A stretch of DNA of 64,000 nucleotides from Sphingomonas profundi (GCF_009739515.1 NZ_CP046535.1:1-64000); one strand, 5' to 3'; numbered from the stretch's first letter, positions 26,289-34,672 are shown. Translations and numbers: made by a program. Notes: generated by a model from the letters alone, not told the origin.

Positions 26289-26737
26289 GCGGGGCTCCTC
26301 AGGTCCACGCCGTTCGCCTGCGCGTCGGCCAGCAGCAGATCGCGCAGCGCTTGGGGCACGGGTCGCGACGTCCAGGCCTCGGCCGCGCGGCAGATGAAGG
26401 TGAGTTCGGCGTCGAAGATCGGCTGCCCGCCCTTCGCCGCGGCGATCGCCAGCGAGAAGGTGGACGTGCTGATCCGGATCGGGCGCACGGCGAGATCGAC
26501 CATGTCGCCGGGATACAAGGGCGCATGATGGACGATCGACGCGGCCTTCATCGGTGCGGGCGCCATCTCGTGATCGATCGCCAGCCGGCGCGCGCGATAG
26601 AGGTCGTAGGTCCAGAGCGCGTAGAGATAATAGTTGCCGGCGAAGACGACGCCTGCCGGGTCGCAGTCCGCCCAGGCCACCTGCCGCCGCGCGACGAACG
26701 GCGCGGTCGAGACGATGCCGTCGATCGCCTCGATCAT
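26285..26737 (-). CDS. Hotdog-fold acyl-CoA thioesterase
   Basis: A 150-residue 4HBT-type protein: VAWADCDPAGVVFAGNYYLYALWTYDLYRARRL contains the Asp and the helix of 4-hydroxybenzoyl-CoA thioesterase-like enzymes (residues about 20-52). It would release the free acid from an aryl-CoA. Its start overlaps the end of the FAD monooxygenase and its stop overlaps the start of the ligase, so the three are translated as a block. In this position it would act after the CoA-bound ring is hydroxylated. Confidence 0.82.
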   Translation of the reverse strand: MIEAIDGIVSTAPFVARRQVAWADCDPAGVVFAGNYYLYALWTYDLYRARRLAIDHEMAPAPMKAASIVHHAPLYPGDMVDLAVRPIRISTSTFSLAIAAAKGGQPIFDAELTFICRAAEAWTSRPVPQALRDLLLADAQANGVDLRSPA

Positions 26738-27879
26738 GATGTCGCGGCCATGCTGGCGCGACTGTCGCGATAGAGGCGGGCGAAGCTCGGCGCATAGCTT
26801 TCCAGCCGCGCATCGTCGACGCGGCCGGTGCGGGTCATGAAGTCGTAGGCGAAGTCGATCGGCTGTTGCGCCATGCCGGTCGCGATCCGCTCATACCATT
26901 CGAAGCTGCGCTCGGCCGCCTCGCCGAAGCGGTCGCGGGCCGGCTGGCGCCGCGCCACGAAGGCGGGGAGCGCGTCGGCCACCGCGTCGTTCGCGGCCAT
27001 CGCCTCGAACAAGGCCTGCGCGTCCTCCATGGCGAGCCGCGTGCCCGATCCGATCGAGAAATGCGCACTGCGGAGCGCGTCGCCGATCAGAACGATATTC
27101 GCGTGATGCCAGCGGGCATTGGTGATCGCCGGGAATTGCCGCCAGATCGATCGGTTCTCGATCAGGGGCGCGCCGGCCAGTTCGGGGGCGAACACATCCT
27201 CCAGCACCGCGCGGCGATCGGCGTCGCTCATCGCGTCCAGCCCCGCCGCCGTCCACGTCTCGTCGTCACACTCGCCGACGAACGTGCTCATCTCCGGCGT
27301 ATAGGCATAATAATGCGCGACGAAGCGGCCACCCAGCGCATCGCGGAAGACGAGCGCGTTGGGAGACATGGCGCGGCCCACGCCATACCAGGCGAAATGG
27401 TTGGTGAGGATGCGGCATTCCGTGCCGAACGCGTCGCCATGTTCCTGGCGGATGGTCGAGTTCACGCCGTCGGCCGCGACGATCAGGTCGTAGCCGTCGA
27501 GATCGCGACTGCTCGCGACGCGCGTGTCGAACGCCACCTCGACGCCGACCTCGCGCGCCGCCTCGCGCAGGATCTGGAGCAGGCGCAGCCGCGCGATGCT
27601 GCCGCCGGGCTTGGCATAGTGGATCGGCACGTCGGTGCCGTTGAGGTGGATCACCTGCGCTTCGTCGAAGACCATCGCGGCCGACAGCCGCTCGGTCGTC
27701 TCCGGATCCGCCGCCGCCAATTGGCCCAGCGAGCTGCCGCCGAGCGTCACGCCGAAGCCGAAGGTGGCATCGTCCGGGTTCTGCTCGAAGATGCGGACCT
27801 GGGCATCGGGCCGGTGCCGCTTGTAGAGGCGGGCGAAGAACAGGCCGCCAGGCCCGCCGCCGACGATCGCGATCCTCAT
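26734..27879 (-). CDS. FAD monooxygenase, salicylyl-CoA 5-hydroxylase-like
   Basis: A 381-residue flavin monooxygenase. The N-terminal FAD motif is IVGGGPGGLFFARLYKR, and the second is LIGDALRSAHFSIGSGTRLAMEDA, followed by ERSFEWYERIATG. That combination (FSIGSGT and SFEWYE) is the pattern I know from salicylyl-CoA 5-hydroxylase and the N-terminal domain of 2-aminobenzoyl-CoA monooxygenase, enzymes that act on aryl-CoA thioesters. The adjoining thioesterase and adenylating ligase support that assignment. Predicted product type: a gentisyl-CoA-like compound. The actual ring substituents are unknown. Confidence 0.78.
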   Translation of the reverse strand: MRIAIVGGGPGGLFFARLYKRHRPDAQVRIFEQNPDDATFGFGVTLGGSSLGQLAAADPETTERLSAAMVFDEAQVIHLNGTDVPIHYAKPGGSIARLRLLQILREAAREVGVEVAFDTRVASSRDLDGYDLIVAADGVNSTIRQEHGDAFGTECRILTNHFAWYGVGRAMSPNALVFRDALGGRFVAHYYAYTPEMSTFVGECDDETWTAAGLDAMSDADRRAVLEDVFAPELAGAPLIENRSIWRQFPAITNARWHHANIVLIGDALRSAHFSIGSGTRLAMEDAQALFEAMAANDAVADALPAFVARRQPARDRFGEAAERSFEWYERIATGMAQQPIDFAYDFMTRTGRVDDARLESYAPSFARLYRDSRASMAATS

Positions 27880-28139
27880 GCGGCGGCGCCTTCGTCGGCG
27901 ACGATGCGCACCGTGTCGCGGCCGAACTCGGCGATGCGCCCCTCGATCCCGCCGGTGAACGCGCCGTACCAGATCGCCGGCTTGAAGCCGAGTTCGCGCC
28001 GGTCGAACACGATGTCTCCATCGCTCGCGATGCGGATGTAGCCGAGCGGAGTGGCGGTCACGCGACAGGCGGAGTTGGCGCGCGCGACATCGGCCAGCGC
28101 GCGAAATTCGGGCACGTCGAGAACGTAGATGACGGGCAT
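27876..28139 (-). CDS. Small protein of unknown function
   Basis: From the ATG at 28139 this gives 87 residues with no family I recognise. It starts MPVIYVLDVPEFRALADVA and contains GFKPAIWYGAFTGGIEGRI followed by EFGRDTVRIV, a compact alpha/beta protein without signal peptide or membrane segment. It begins one base after the VOC stop and its stop overlaps the start of the FAD monooxygenase, so it is translated tightly with them. A start at 28157 would overlap the VOC gene. A subunit or binding partner of the monooxygenase is one possibility. Confidence 0.6.
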   Translation of the reverse strand: MPVIYVLDVPEFRALADVARANSACRVTATPLGYIRIASDGDIVFDRRELGFKPAIWYGAFTGGIEGRIAEFGRDTVRIVADEGAAA

Positions 28140-28140
28140 G

Positions 28141-28728
28141 TCAGGCGACCTCGTCAAGCTGCGCCGCGACCAGCGCGCCCTTGCGCCGCCACACCGTCTC
28201 GATATCGGTCACGGGCGCGCCTCGCTCCTCCTCGATCGCGATTGCCGCCCTGAGCGTCAGTTCCGCGTCCAACCCGTCATGCGTGGTCATCTCGCGCACC
28301 TGCCAGGTGAACTCGATCATGTAGCCGTTGGGATCGGTGACGTAGATCGACTCGATGATCTCGTGCCGGACCTGCAGGACCGACAATCCGCGCGCCTCGA
28401 GCCGCTCCTTCCACGCGAGCAGCTCGTCCCGCGTCTCCACCCGCCAGGCGGTGTGCACCGATTTGTAGAGCCAGTGGTCCGGCGTGAGCGGGCTCTCGAG
28501 CGGCGGGGTGCCGAGATAGTAGAAGAAGGCGATCGTGCTGTCGCGGCCCGCGCCGAAGAACAGGTGGATGAAATCCGGATGATCCTCCGGCCCCCAGCCC
28601 ACCGCCGAGATGGCGTGGACGATCGGCAAGCCGAGAATGTCGTTGTAGAACTCGACCGTCTCCTTGAGCTTCCAGGTCGGCCGCGCCGTGTGATGCACGC
28701 CACCCAGGACCGTCGGCACCTCTGACAT
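28141..28728 (-). CDS. VOC family protein
   Basis: A 195-residue vicinal oxygen chelate protein: LGGVHHTARPTWKLKETVEFYNDILGLP at the N-terminus holds a possible metal His, and IESIYVTDPNGYMIEFTWQ near residue 150 holds the matching Glu. This gives the H/E pattern of glyoxalase-like or extradiol dioxygenase-like enzymes. The start at 28728 follows GAGGAGAAGA. It is coupled to the small unknown gene and the aryl-CoA monooxygenase, so a role in ring cleavage or isomerisation of the pathway intermediate is possible. Confidence 0.75.
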   Translation of the reverse strand: MSEVPTVLGGVHHTARPTWKLKETVEFYNDILGLPIVHAISAVGWGPEDHPDFIHLFFGAGRDSTIAFFYYLGTPPLESPLTPDHWLYKSVHTAWRVETRDELLAWKERLEARGLSVLQVRHEIIESIYVTDPNGYMIEFTWQVREMTTHDGLDAELTLRAAIAIEEERGAPVTDIETVWRRKGALVAAQLDEVA

Positions 28729-28739
28729 TCTTCTTCTCC

Positions 28740-29996
28740 TCAGCCCTGCGGGACGGCGACGGGGAAGCGAGCGGCGAGCCAGTCGCCCATCGCCTCGCCC
28801 ACCTGTCGCTTGGGATTGGGTGCGCCTTCCGCGAGCGGCCGGCCGTGATGATCGCCGGCGAAGGCGACGCGGCTCTTGTCGGCCGCGCCGATCATGTCGA
28901 ACAGCGCGTCCACCTCGCTCGGGAAGGTGGAGGCATCGCCGGTATATTCGATCAGCAGGGTAGGCTGCTCGATCGCGGGCGCGCACCGGGCCATCGACGC
29001 GTTGGAGCATAGTCCCGACCAGGTCGACAGCCAGCTCTCGGGCGTGCAGGTGCGGCCGAAGCCGATGCTGCCGTAATTGGATGCGAAGGGGTCGCTCCCC
29101 CAGAGCGAGCCGGGGTGGCGATCGGACGGATCGATGCCCAGATCCCAGCAGCGCAGGTCCGCATCGGTGCGCCACACCGGGAAGATCGGCGTGTGCGCGG
29201 CGCTCGCCCGATCGTGCGGCGTACCCGTGCCGTCCTTGATGCGCCGGCGCGCCTCTGCCCGCCGGCGGACATGATCGAGCGCGAAGGCGTCGATCCGCGC
29301 GATCCGGGCGCGTTGCGCCGCGCGATAGCGTGCGACGAAATCGGGCGCGTAGCGGGCGCCGCCGCTCGGCGCGTAGCCGTTCGCCGCGGCGAACGGATCG
29401 AGCGCGGGATCGACCGAGAAGGCATCGCCCTCGTCCGTCACCGAAGGATCGATGCCGTTCATCAGCAGCGCGCCCTGGCCGAGATGGGTCGAGACGAAGA
29501 TCAGTCCGTCCGGCACCGGCAGGTCGGCGCTTTCCAGCCTGGTCGGCCGACCGCCGGGCGTCCGGGCGATGCGCCGTTCGCCCGGCAGCAGCGCCTGCTG
29601 GTTGTAGAACGCCCAGAGCGGCCCGCCGCCCGAATTGCCCACCGCGACGATCCGCTGGAAGCCGCGCGCGCGCAGGAAGGTCAGCGCCGCCGCCAGATCG
29701 TAGAGCGCCATCTCATGTTCGAGGCGGATGTCGTTGCCGGTCAGGCGCGGCGCCTGCAGGAACACCGCCACGCCGGCCGCTGCGAGTTCCGCCGCCAGAT
29801 AGTGTGGCACCAGATGCTCGCGCGGATGGGCGATCACCGCCACCGTCGTCTCGCCGCCCCTCGCCAGCAGGAAGCCGCTGACGATCTGCTTGTCCTGCGT
29901 GGGCAGCGGATGCGCCGTCAGCCGCACGCCGTCGGGCAGGCGCGCCGGATCCCAGAAGGCGCCGCGCAGGCCGGCGGTCGGCGTCCGGCCGGTCAC
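28740..29996 (-). CDS. Alpha/beta-fold hydrolase
   Basis: A 418-residue hydrolase. The nucleophile elbow is IVAVGNSGGGPL near residue 135, and candidate acid and base are in LIEYTGDAS and AGDHHGRP toward the C-terminus. I use the GTG at 29996, whose bases overlap the stop codon of the maleate-isomerase-like gene; the open frame further upstream lies inside that gene. It may cleave an ester or a C-C bond in the catabolic substrate. Confidence 0.72.
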   Translation of the reverse strand: MTGRTPTAGLRGAFWDPARLPDGVRLTAHPLPTQDKQIVSGFLLARGGETTVAVIAHPREHLVPHYLAAELAAAGVAVFLQAPRLTGNDIRLEHEMALYDLAAALTFLRARGFQRIVAVGNSGGGPLWAFYNQQALLPGERRIARTPGGRPTRLESADLPVPDGLIFVSTHLGQGALLMNGIDPSVTDEGDAFSVDPALDPFAAANGYAPSGGARYAPDFVARYRAAQRARIARIDAFALDHVRRRAEARRRIKDGTGTPHDRASAAHTPIFPVWRTDADLRCWDLGIDPSDRHPGSLWGSDPFASNYGSIGFGRTCTPESWLSTWSGLCSNASMARCAPAIEQPTLLIEYTGDASTFPSEVDALFDMIGAADKSRVAFAGDHHGRPLAEGAPNPKRQVGEAMGDWLAARFPVAVPQG

Positions 29997-30781
29997 TGCG
30001 CCATCGCACGCGCCGGCTGGCGGGTATAGCGACCGCTCAGCAGCGCGCCGGCATCGGGCGCGATCGTTTCGAGGCCGAGTTCCTCCAGCATCCGGAAGGC
30101 GGTGCAGACCGCCGCCGAGACCACCGGCTTGCCGACCGCGTCCTCCACCGCCGGCAGCACGGCGAGAGACGGCATCTGCACGCAGGCCGAGAGCACCAGC
30201 GCGTCCACCTGCGACAGGTCGAGCGATTTCGCGATCCCGATCAGCTTGGCCGGATCGTGCCGCCCCACCGCCAGATTGTCCTCGATCTGGAGCGATATCC
30301 GATCGAGCACGGACACGCCTTCCGCCTCGATATAGTCCACCACCATCGCGGTCAGCGGCTGCATATAGGGTGTGATCACGGCGACCTTGCGCGCGCCTAT
30401 CGCCTGCAGTCCGTCGATCAGCGCGCCCGCGCTGGTGACGACCGGCGCCGCTCCGCCATTCTCCACCGTGCGGCGGTGCAGCCGCTGCTGCGAGGTGCGG
30501 TGATAGCCGTGCCCCATGCTCATGATGGCGACGAGGCAGGCATAGCCCATCACGTCCACGCGCGCGTCGGACAGTTCCAGCGCGCAACGGTCGGAATCGC
30601 CGTCCATCGCCGCCAGTTCCTCACGCGTGACCTTCTTCATCCGCATCCGGCTGGAGTGGAAGGTGAAGCGTTCGTCGGGGCGCATCGCCTCGCGCGCCCG
30701 CAGGATGGCGGGGATCTCGGTCTCCATGGTGGTGTTGGAGCTCGGCACGATCTGACCGATCCTGAACGTCCTGCCCACCAC
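29993..30781 (-). CDS. Maleate cis-trans isomerase / arylmalonate decarboxylase family protein
   Basis: A 262-residue Asp/Glu racemase-superfamily protein. The start GQIVPSSNTTMETEI is the signature of maleate isomerases. The two catalytic cysteines are in YACLVAIMSMG and LSACVQMPSL, the second near residue 200. It would turn maleate (or a substituted maleate) into fumarate, a late step of maleylpyruvate breakdown; arylmalonate decarboxylases are close relatives. It is the first gene after the promoter at 30815-30842. Confidence 0.75.
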   Translation of the reverse strand: MVGRTFRIGQIVPSSNTTMETEIPAILRAREAMRPDERFTFHSSRMRMKKVTREELAAMDGDSDRCALELSDARVDVMGYACLVAIMSMGHGYHRTSQQRLHRRTVENGGAAPVVTSAGALIDGLQAIGARKVAVITPYMQPLTAMVVDYIEAEGVSVLDRISLQIEDNLAVGRHDPAKLIGIAKSLDLSQVDALVLSACVQMPSLAVLPAVEDAVGKPVVSAAVCTAFRMLEELGLETIAPDAGALLSGRYTRQPARAMAQ

Positions 30782-30814
30782 GCTCTCTCCGCCCGTTGTT
30801 CTACGCTGGTGTCG

Positions 30815-30842
30815 AAAATACTACGCACGCGTGAGTTGTCAA
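30815..30842 (-). promoter_or_regulatory. Promoter of the long minus-strand operon
   Basis: On the minus strand TTGACA (30837-30842) is followed after 16 bases by TATTTT (30815-30820), a good -35/-10 pair about 35 bases before the maleate-isomerase-like gene. Direct repeats of TGGTGTCG (30807-30814 and 30846-30853), extended as GAAAAT or GGAAGT, lie on either side of it at 39-base spacing. A palindrome CACGCGTG (30826-30833) lies in the spacer. These are likely sites for the divergent TetR. Confidence 0.55.
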
Positions 30843-30926
30843 CATTGGTGTCGGAAGTTCGTGAAAGTCGTTGACCGCATCGCGGCGCCCCGGAAGAAGC
30901 CGGGTAGGAGCAAGCGGGAGGCGAGA

Positions 30927-31658
30927 TTGGCGACACGCAATGCGGGGCGGAAGGCGGAAGGCCGCGAGGGGCCGGTCAACAAGCGCCGCCAGCTCGTCGA
31001 TGGCGAGATCTACAATGTCGCGACCGAGCTGTTCACCCGAAAGGGCTATGGCAATACCAGCCTGCAGGACATCGCCGACGCGATGGGGCTTAGCCGCCCG
31101 TCGCTCTACCATTATGTGCGCAGCAAGGAGGACATCCTCGCGCGGCTGGTCAAGGATTTCACGGAGGTGCGGGCCGCCGAGCATTCCACCGTCACCACCG
31201 ATCCGGCGCTCGATGCGCCGGCCAAGCTGCGTCATCTCGTGGCTTCGACGGTGCAACCTATCGCCGAGCACCCGCTGCGCTTCCGCCTGCTCGACCGGAG
31301 CGAGAACGATCTGCCGGCGGAGATGCTGAAGAAGCATCGCGCCGGCAAGCGCGCCGTCCGCGACGCGTTCGTTAGCGTGGTGGCCGAAGGCACGCGCACC
31401 GGGCGGTTCCGGCCGGTCGATCCGGTGTCGACCGCGTTCGCGTTGATCGGCATGTGCACGTGGGTCGCCTGGTGGTTCAACCCGGCCGGGCAGGAGGATG
31501 TCGCCCGGGTGGTGGCATCGATCACCGATCTGGCGCTGCAATCCGTGCTGGCGGGCGGCACCGACGTGGCGCCCGCCGGCCCCGCCGTCGCGCTCAGGAC
31601 GATCCGCCACCAGCTGGACATCGTCGAGGCGGCGCTCGGGCCGCTCGATCAAGCCTGA
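30927..31658 (+). CDS. TetR/AcrR family transcriptional regulator
   Basis: The helix-turn-helix spans IYNVATELFTRKGYGNTSLQDIADAMGLSRPSLYHYVRSKEDIL. I use the TTG at 30927, which has GGGAGGCGAG just upstream and leaves about 25 residues before the domain (243 residues in all). GTG codons at 30831 and 30861 would extend it but would run into the promoter and repeat region of the divergent operon. It is the natural regulator of the minus-strand genes starting at 30781. A strong hairpin follows the stop codon. Confidence 0.82.
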   Translation: MATRNAGRKAEGREGPVNKRRQLVDGEIYNVATELFTRKGYGNTSLQDIADAMGLSRPSLYHYVRSKEDILARLVKDFTEVRAAEHSTVTTDPALDAPAKLRHLVASTVQPIAEHPLRFRLLDRSENDLPAEMLKKHRAGKRAVRDAFVSVVAEGTRTGRFRPVDPVSTAFALIGMCTWVAWWFNPAGQEDVARVVASITDLALQSVLAGGTDVAPAGPAVALRTIRHQLDIVEAALGPLDQA

Positions 31659-31672
31659 CGCGACCGATCGAG

Positions 31673-31697
31673 CGGCAACGGAAAGAAGCCGTTGCCG
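31673..31697 (+). terminator. Perfect 9-bp hairpin after the TetR gene
   Basis: CGGCAACGG (31673-31681) and CCGTTGCCG (31689-31697) pair perfectly over a 7-base A-rich loop, 14 bases after the stop codon. There is no T-tract, as is common in high-GC genomes. Confidence 0.6.
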
Positions 31698-31745
31698 CCG
31701 CGCCCACTTGGCGCCACGCGATCGAGGCGCGATGTAGACGGCCGC

Positions 31746-33476
31746 ATGCGACAGCCGACCGCAGACAGTTCCGCCTTACCGCTGCCGGACGGGCTGCTCG
31801 GACGATTGCGCGCGATCGTCGGGCGACGCCATCTTCTGACCGCGGATCGGCAGACGAGGGCGTTCCGGATCGGCTACCGCTTCGGTGGCGGGCCGGTGCT
31901 GGCGGTGGCCGTGCCCGGCACGCTGGTCGAGCAGTGGCGGGTGGCGGTGGCATGCCACGCGGCGGGCGTCATCATCATCCCGCAGGCCGCCAATACCGGC
32001 CTGACCGGCGGATCGACCCCGGTTGCCGAAGGCTATGATCGGCCGGTCGTGATCCTCAGCACCCGGCGGCTGAAAGGCATCCGGCCGATCGAGGACGGGG
32101 CACAGGTCGTGTGCCTCGCGGGCGCCAGCCTGTTTGAGCTGGAGCGGGTGCTGGCGCCGCTCGGCCGGCAGCCGCATTCGGTGATCGGCTCGTCCTGTAT
32201 CGGCGCCTCGGTGGTGGGCGGCATCTGCAACAATTCGGGCGGCGCGCTGGTCGAGCGCGGCCCCGCTTATACCGAGTGGGCGCTTTATGCCCGCGCCGAG
32301 CCCGATGGCACGCTGACCCTGGTCAACCATCTCGGGATCGCGCTTGGCGGCGACCCGGAGACGATCCTGTCACGGCTGGAGGCAGGCGCGTTCGGCCCGG
32401 CCGACATCGTCCGCGATGACACCCGGCGCGCATCCGACGCGGGCTATGCCGCGCATGTCCGCCAGGTCGACGCGGCTACGCCCGCCCGCTTCAACGCCGA
32501 TCCGCATCGGCTGCGCGAGGCGTCGGGCTCGGCCGGGCGGCTGATCGTGTTCGCGGTCCGGCTCGATACCTTCCGCCAGGATCTGGACCCCGCCGTCTTC
32601 TACATCGGCGCGAACGATCCGGCGACGCTCACCGCGCTCCGCCGCGATATCCTGTCCGGCTTCTCGACGCTGCCCGTGACGGGCGAATATATCCATCGGG
32701 ACGCGTTCGACATCGCCGCCGTGTACGGCAAGGATGTGTTCCTCGCAATCGAGCGGCTCGGCACGCACCGCCTGCCGGCGCTCTTCGCGATGAAGGCGAG
32801 GGTGGACACGATAGCGGCGCGGTTCGGCCGGCTGGGCGCGGGCCTGAGCGACCGGCTGCTCCAGGCCGCCAGCCGGCTGTTCCCGCAACATCTCCCGTCC
32901 CGGATGCGCGCCTTTCGCGATCGGTTCGAGCATCACCTCATCCTCAGGATGCAAGGGTCGGGCGTGGCCGAGGCGCGCGCCTATTTCGCCGACCGCTTCG
33001 ATCGGGCGGGCGTGGATGCGGACGTCTTCGAATGTACCGCCGAGGAAGCGCGCAAGGCCTTCCTCCATCGGTTCGCGGTCGCCAGCGCGGCCGTGCGCTA
33101 CCATGCCGTGCATGCGCGCCGATCCGGCGGCATCGTCGCGCTCGACATCGCGCTCCCGCGCAACACGCTCGACTGGGTGGAGACGCTTCCGCCCGCGATC
33201 GAGCGTCGCATCGCGCACAAGCTCTATTACGGACACTTCTTCTGCCAGGTGTTCCACCAGGACTATCTGGTCCACGCCGGCGTCGATCCGCATGCGCTGG
33301 AGGCGGAGATGCTGCCGCTGCTGGATGCGCGCGGCGCCGAATATCCGGCGGAGCACAATGTCGGCCACCTCTACGTCGCCAAGCCGGCGCTCGCCGCCTT
33401 CTATCGCGCTCTCGATCCGGCGAACGCGTTCAATCCGGGCATCGGCCAGACCTCGCGCAAGGCGAACTGGTCCTGA
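31746..33476 (+). CDS. dld: Quinone-dependent D-lactate dehydrogenase
   Basis: A 576-residue protein, the length of E. coli Dld (571). It has the FAD-PCMH domain with IIIPQAANTGLTGGSTP (residues about 75-92) and GASVVGGICNNSGGALVERGPAYTE, and the Dld-specific membrane-binding C-terminal region ending HNVGHLYVAKPALAAFYRALDP. It oxidises D-lactate to pyruvate and passes electrons to the quinone pool at the inner membrane. A second 2-hydroxyacid dehydrogenase, FMN-type, is at 14068. The start ATG 31746 lies after the TetR hairpin, so it is probably its own unit. Confidence 0.85.
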   Translation: MRQPTADSSALPLPDGLLGRLRAIVGRRHLLTADRQTRAFRIGYRFGGGPVLAVAVPGTLVEQWRVAVACHAAGVIIIPQAANTGLTGGSTPVAEGYDRPVVILSTRRLKGIRPIEDGAQVVCLAGASLFELERVLAPLGRQPHSVIGSSCIGASVVGGICNNSGGALVERGPAYTEWALYARAEPDGTLTLVNHLGIALGGDPETILSRLEAGAFGPADIVRDDTRRASDAGYAAHVRQVDAATPARFNADPHRLREASGSAGRLIVFAVRLDTFRQDLDPAVFYIGANDPATLTALRRDILSGFSTLPVTGEYIHRDAFDIAAVYGKDVFLAIERLGTHRLPALFAMKARVDTIAARFGRLGAGLSDRLLQAASRLFPQHLPSRMRAFRDRFEHHLILRMQGSGVAEARAYFADRFDRAGVDADVFECTAEEARKAFLHRFAVASAAVRYHAVHARRSGGIVALDIALPRNTLDWVETLPPAIERRIAHKLYYGHFFCQVFHQDYLVHAGVDPHALEAEMLPLLDARGAEYPAEHNVGHLYVAKPALAAFYRALDPANAFNPGIGQTSRKANWS

Positions 33477-33576
33477 CGGCGCGACGTTGACCTTCCTACG
33501 ATAGTGTGGAAATGTCGACGTAACCGTAGAGCAATCGGGATCGACGCGGATATCGTCGGCGTCGCGCTGGAGAGTG

Positions 33577-34644
33577 ATGATGCGATATGCGTGGAACGCC
33601 TGGTACATGGCGGCGTGGAGCGCGGAGGTCGGCGGGACGATGCTGGCGCGCCGCCTGCTCGATATCCCGATCGTCCTGTTCCGCGACGAGCATGGCGAGG
33701 CGGCGGCGTTGCAGGATCGGTGCCCGCATCGCTTCGCCCCGCTGCATCTCGGCCGGGTGACGAACGGCACGGTGCAGTGCGCCTATCACGGCCTCCATTT
33801 CGATCGCACCGGCGCCTGCGTCCTCAATCCCAGCGGTGACGGCCATGTGCCCGCGCAGGCCAGGGTGCGCGCCTTCCCGATCGAGGAGCGTCACCATATC
33901 GTGTGGATCTGGATGGGCGATCCGGCGCTGGCGGATCCGTCGCTCATCCCCAATTTCTCCTGCATTCCCGAGCAGCCCGGCGAGAACGCGAATATCGGCA
34001 ACGTGCTGCATGTCCAGGCGAACTACCTGCTTGAAATCGACAACCTCATGGATCTGTCGCACGTCAACTATCTGCATTTCGGCACGCTCGGCAACGAGAG
34101 CATGCGCGCGTGCAAGGTCAAGGTCAGCGAACAGGACGGCGCGATCCGGGCCGATCTGTGGATGCCGTCGACGATCGCGCCCACCTACAGCCCGATCGCC
34201 GGCCAGACCTGCGACCAGTGGACCAACATGGTGTGGATGGCGCCCACCAGCATGCGGCTGGAATATGGATCGGTGGCGCCCGGTGCCGAGCCCGTGCAGC
34301 GCGGCGAGGACATCGCGGTTCACATCGTCACGCCCGAAACGTGGCGGACGACGCACTATTTCTACGGCACATGCGGCGTCTTCGGTCCCGACGACAAGGC
34401 CATGGCCGATCTGATCCGCGGCGCGCAGACCAGCGCCTTCGTGACGGAGGACAATCCGATGATCGAGGCGGTTGACGCGGCGATGGACGGCGCCGACCTC
34501 TGGTCGCTGCGCCCCGCCATCCTGCCCGGCGACGTCGCGGCGGTGCGTGTCCGCCGGGAGATCGAGCGGATGATCCGGCGCGACAACATGCCGCCCGCGC
34601 CGGAGAGCGACGCTGCCGCGACGCCGGGGTTGCAGCTCGCCTGA
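33577..34644 (+). CDS. VanA-type Rieske oxygenase (aromatic O-demethylase-like)
   Basis: A 355-residue Rieske monooxygenase. The cluster ligands are C49 and H51 (RCPHR) with C68 and H71 (CAYHG), and the mononuclear iron site is NLMDLSHVNYLHFGTLG near residue 150. Size and motifs match vanillate O-demethylase/dicamba O-demethylase-type oxygenases, which release formaldehyde from methoxy groups or hydroxylate side chains. No VanB-like reductase is present in the window. ATG 33577 is used; GTG 33574 and ATG 33580 are also possible. It is convergent with the LLM gene at 34673. Confidence 0.86.
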   Translation: MMRYAWNAWYMAAWSAEVGGTMLARRLLDIPIVLFRDEHGEAAALQDRCPHRFAPLHLGRVTNGTVQCAYHGLHFDRTGACVLNPSGDGHVPAQARVRAFPIEERHHIVWIWMGDPALADPSLIPNFSCIPEQPGENANIGNVLHVQANYLLEIDNLMDLSHVNYLHFGTLGNESMRACKVKVSEQDGAIRADLWMPSTIAPTYSPIAGQTCDQWTNMVWMAPTSMRLEYGSVAPGAEPVQRGEDIAVHIVTPETWRTTHYFYGTCGVFGPDDKAMADLIRGAQTSAFVTEDNPMIEAVDAAMDGADLWSLRPAILPGDVAAVRVRREIERMIRRDNMPPAPESDAAATPGLQLA

Positions 34645-34672
34645 GCGTCGGTCGCGTCCAGGCGGCGGGCGC

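Noticed and set aside
33493-33512. TTCC-N11-GGAA in front of the first VanA-type Rieske gene.
   Set aside because: The spacing differs from the 13-bp boxes, so I did not count it as a member of the same motif.
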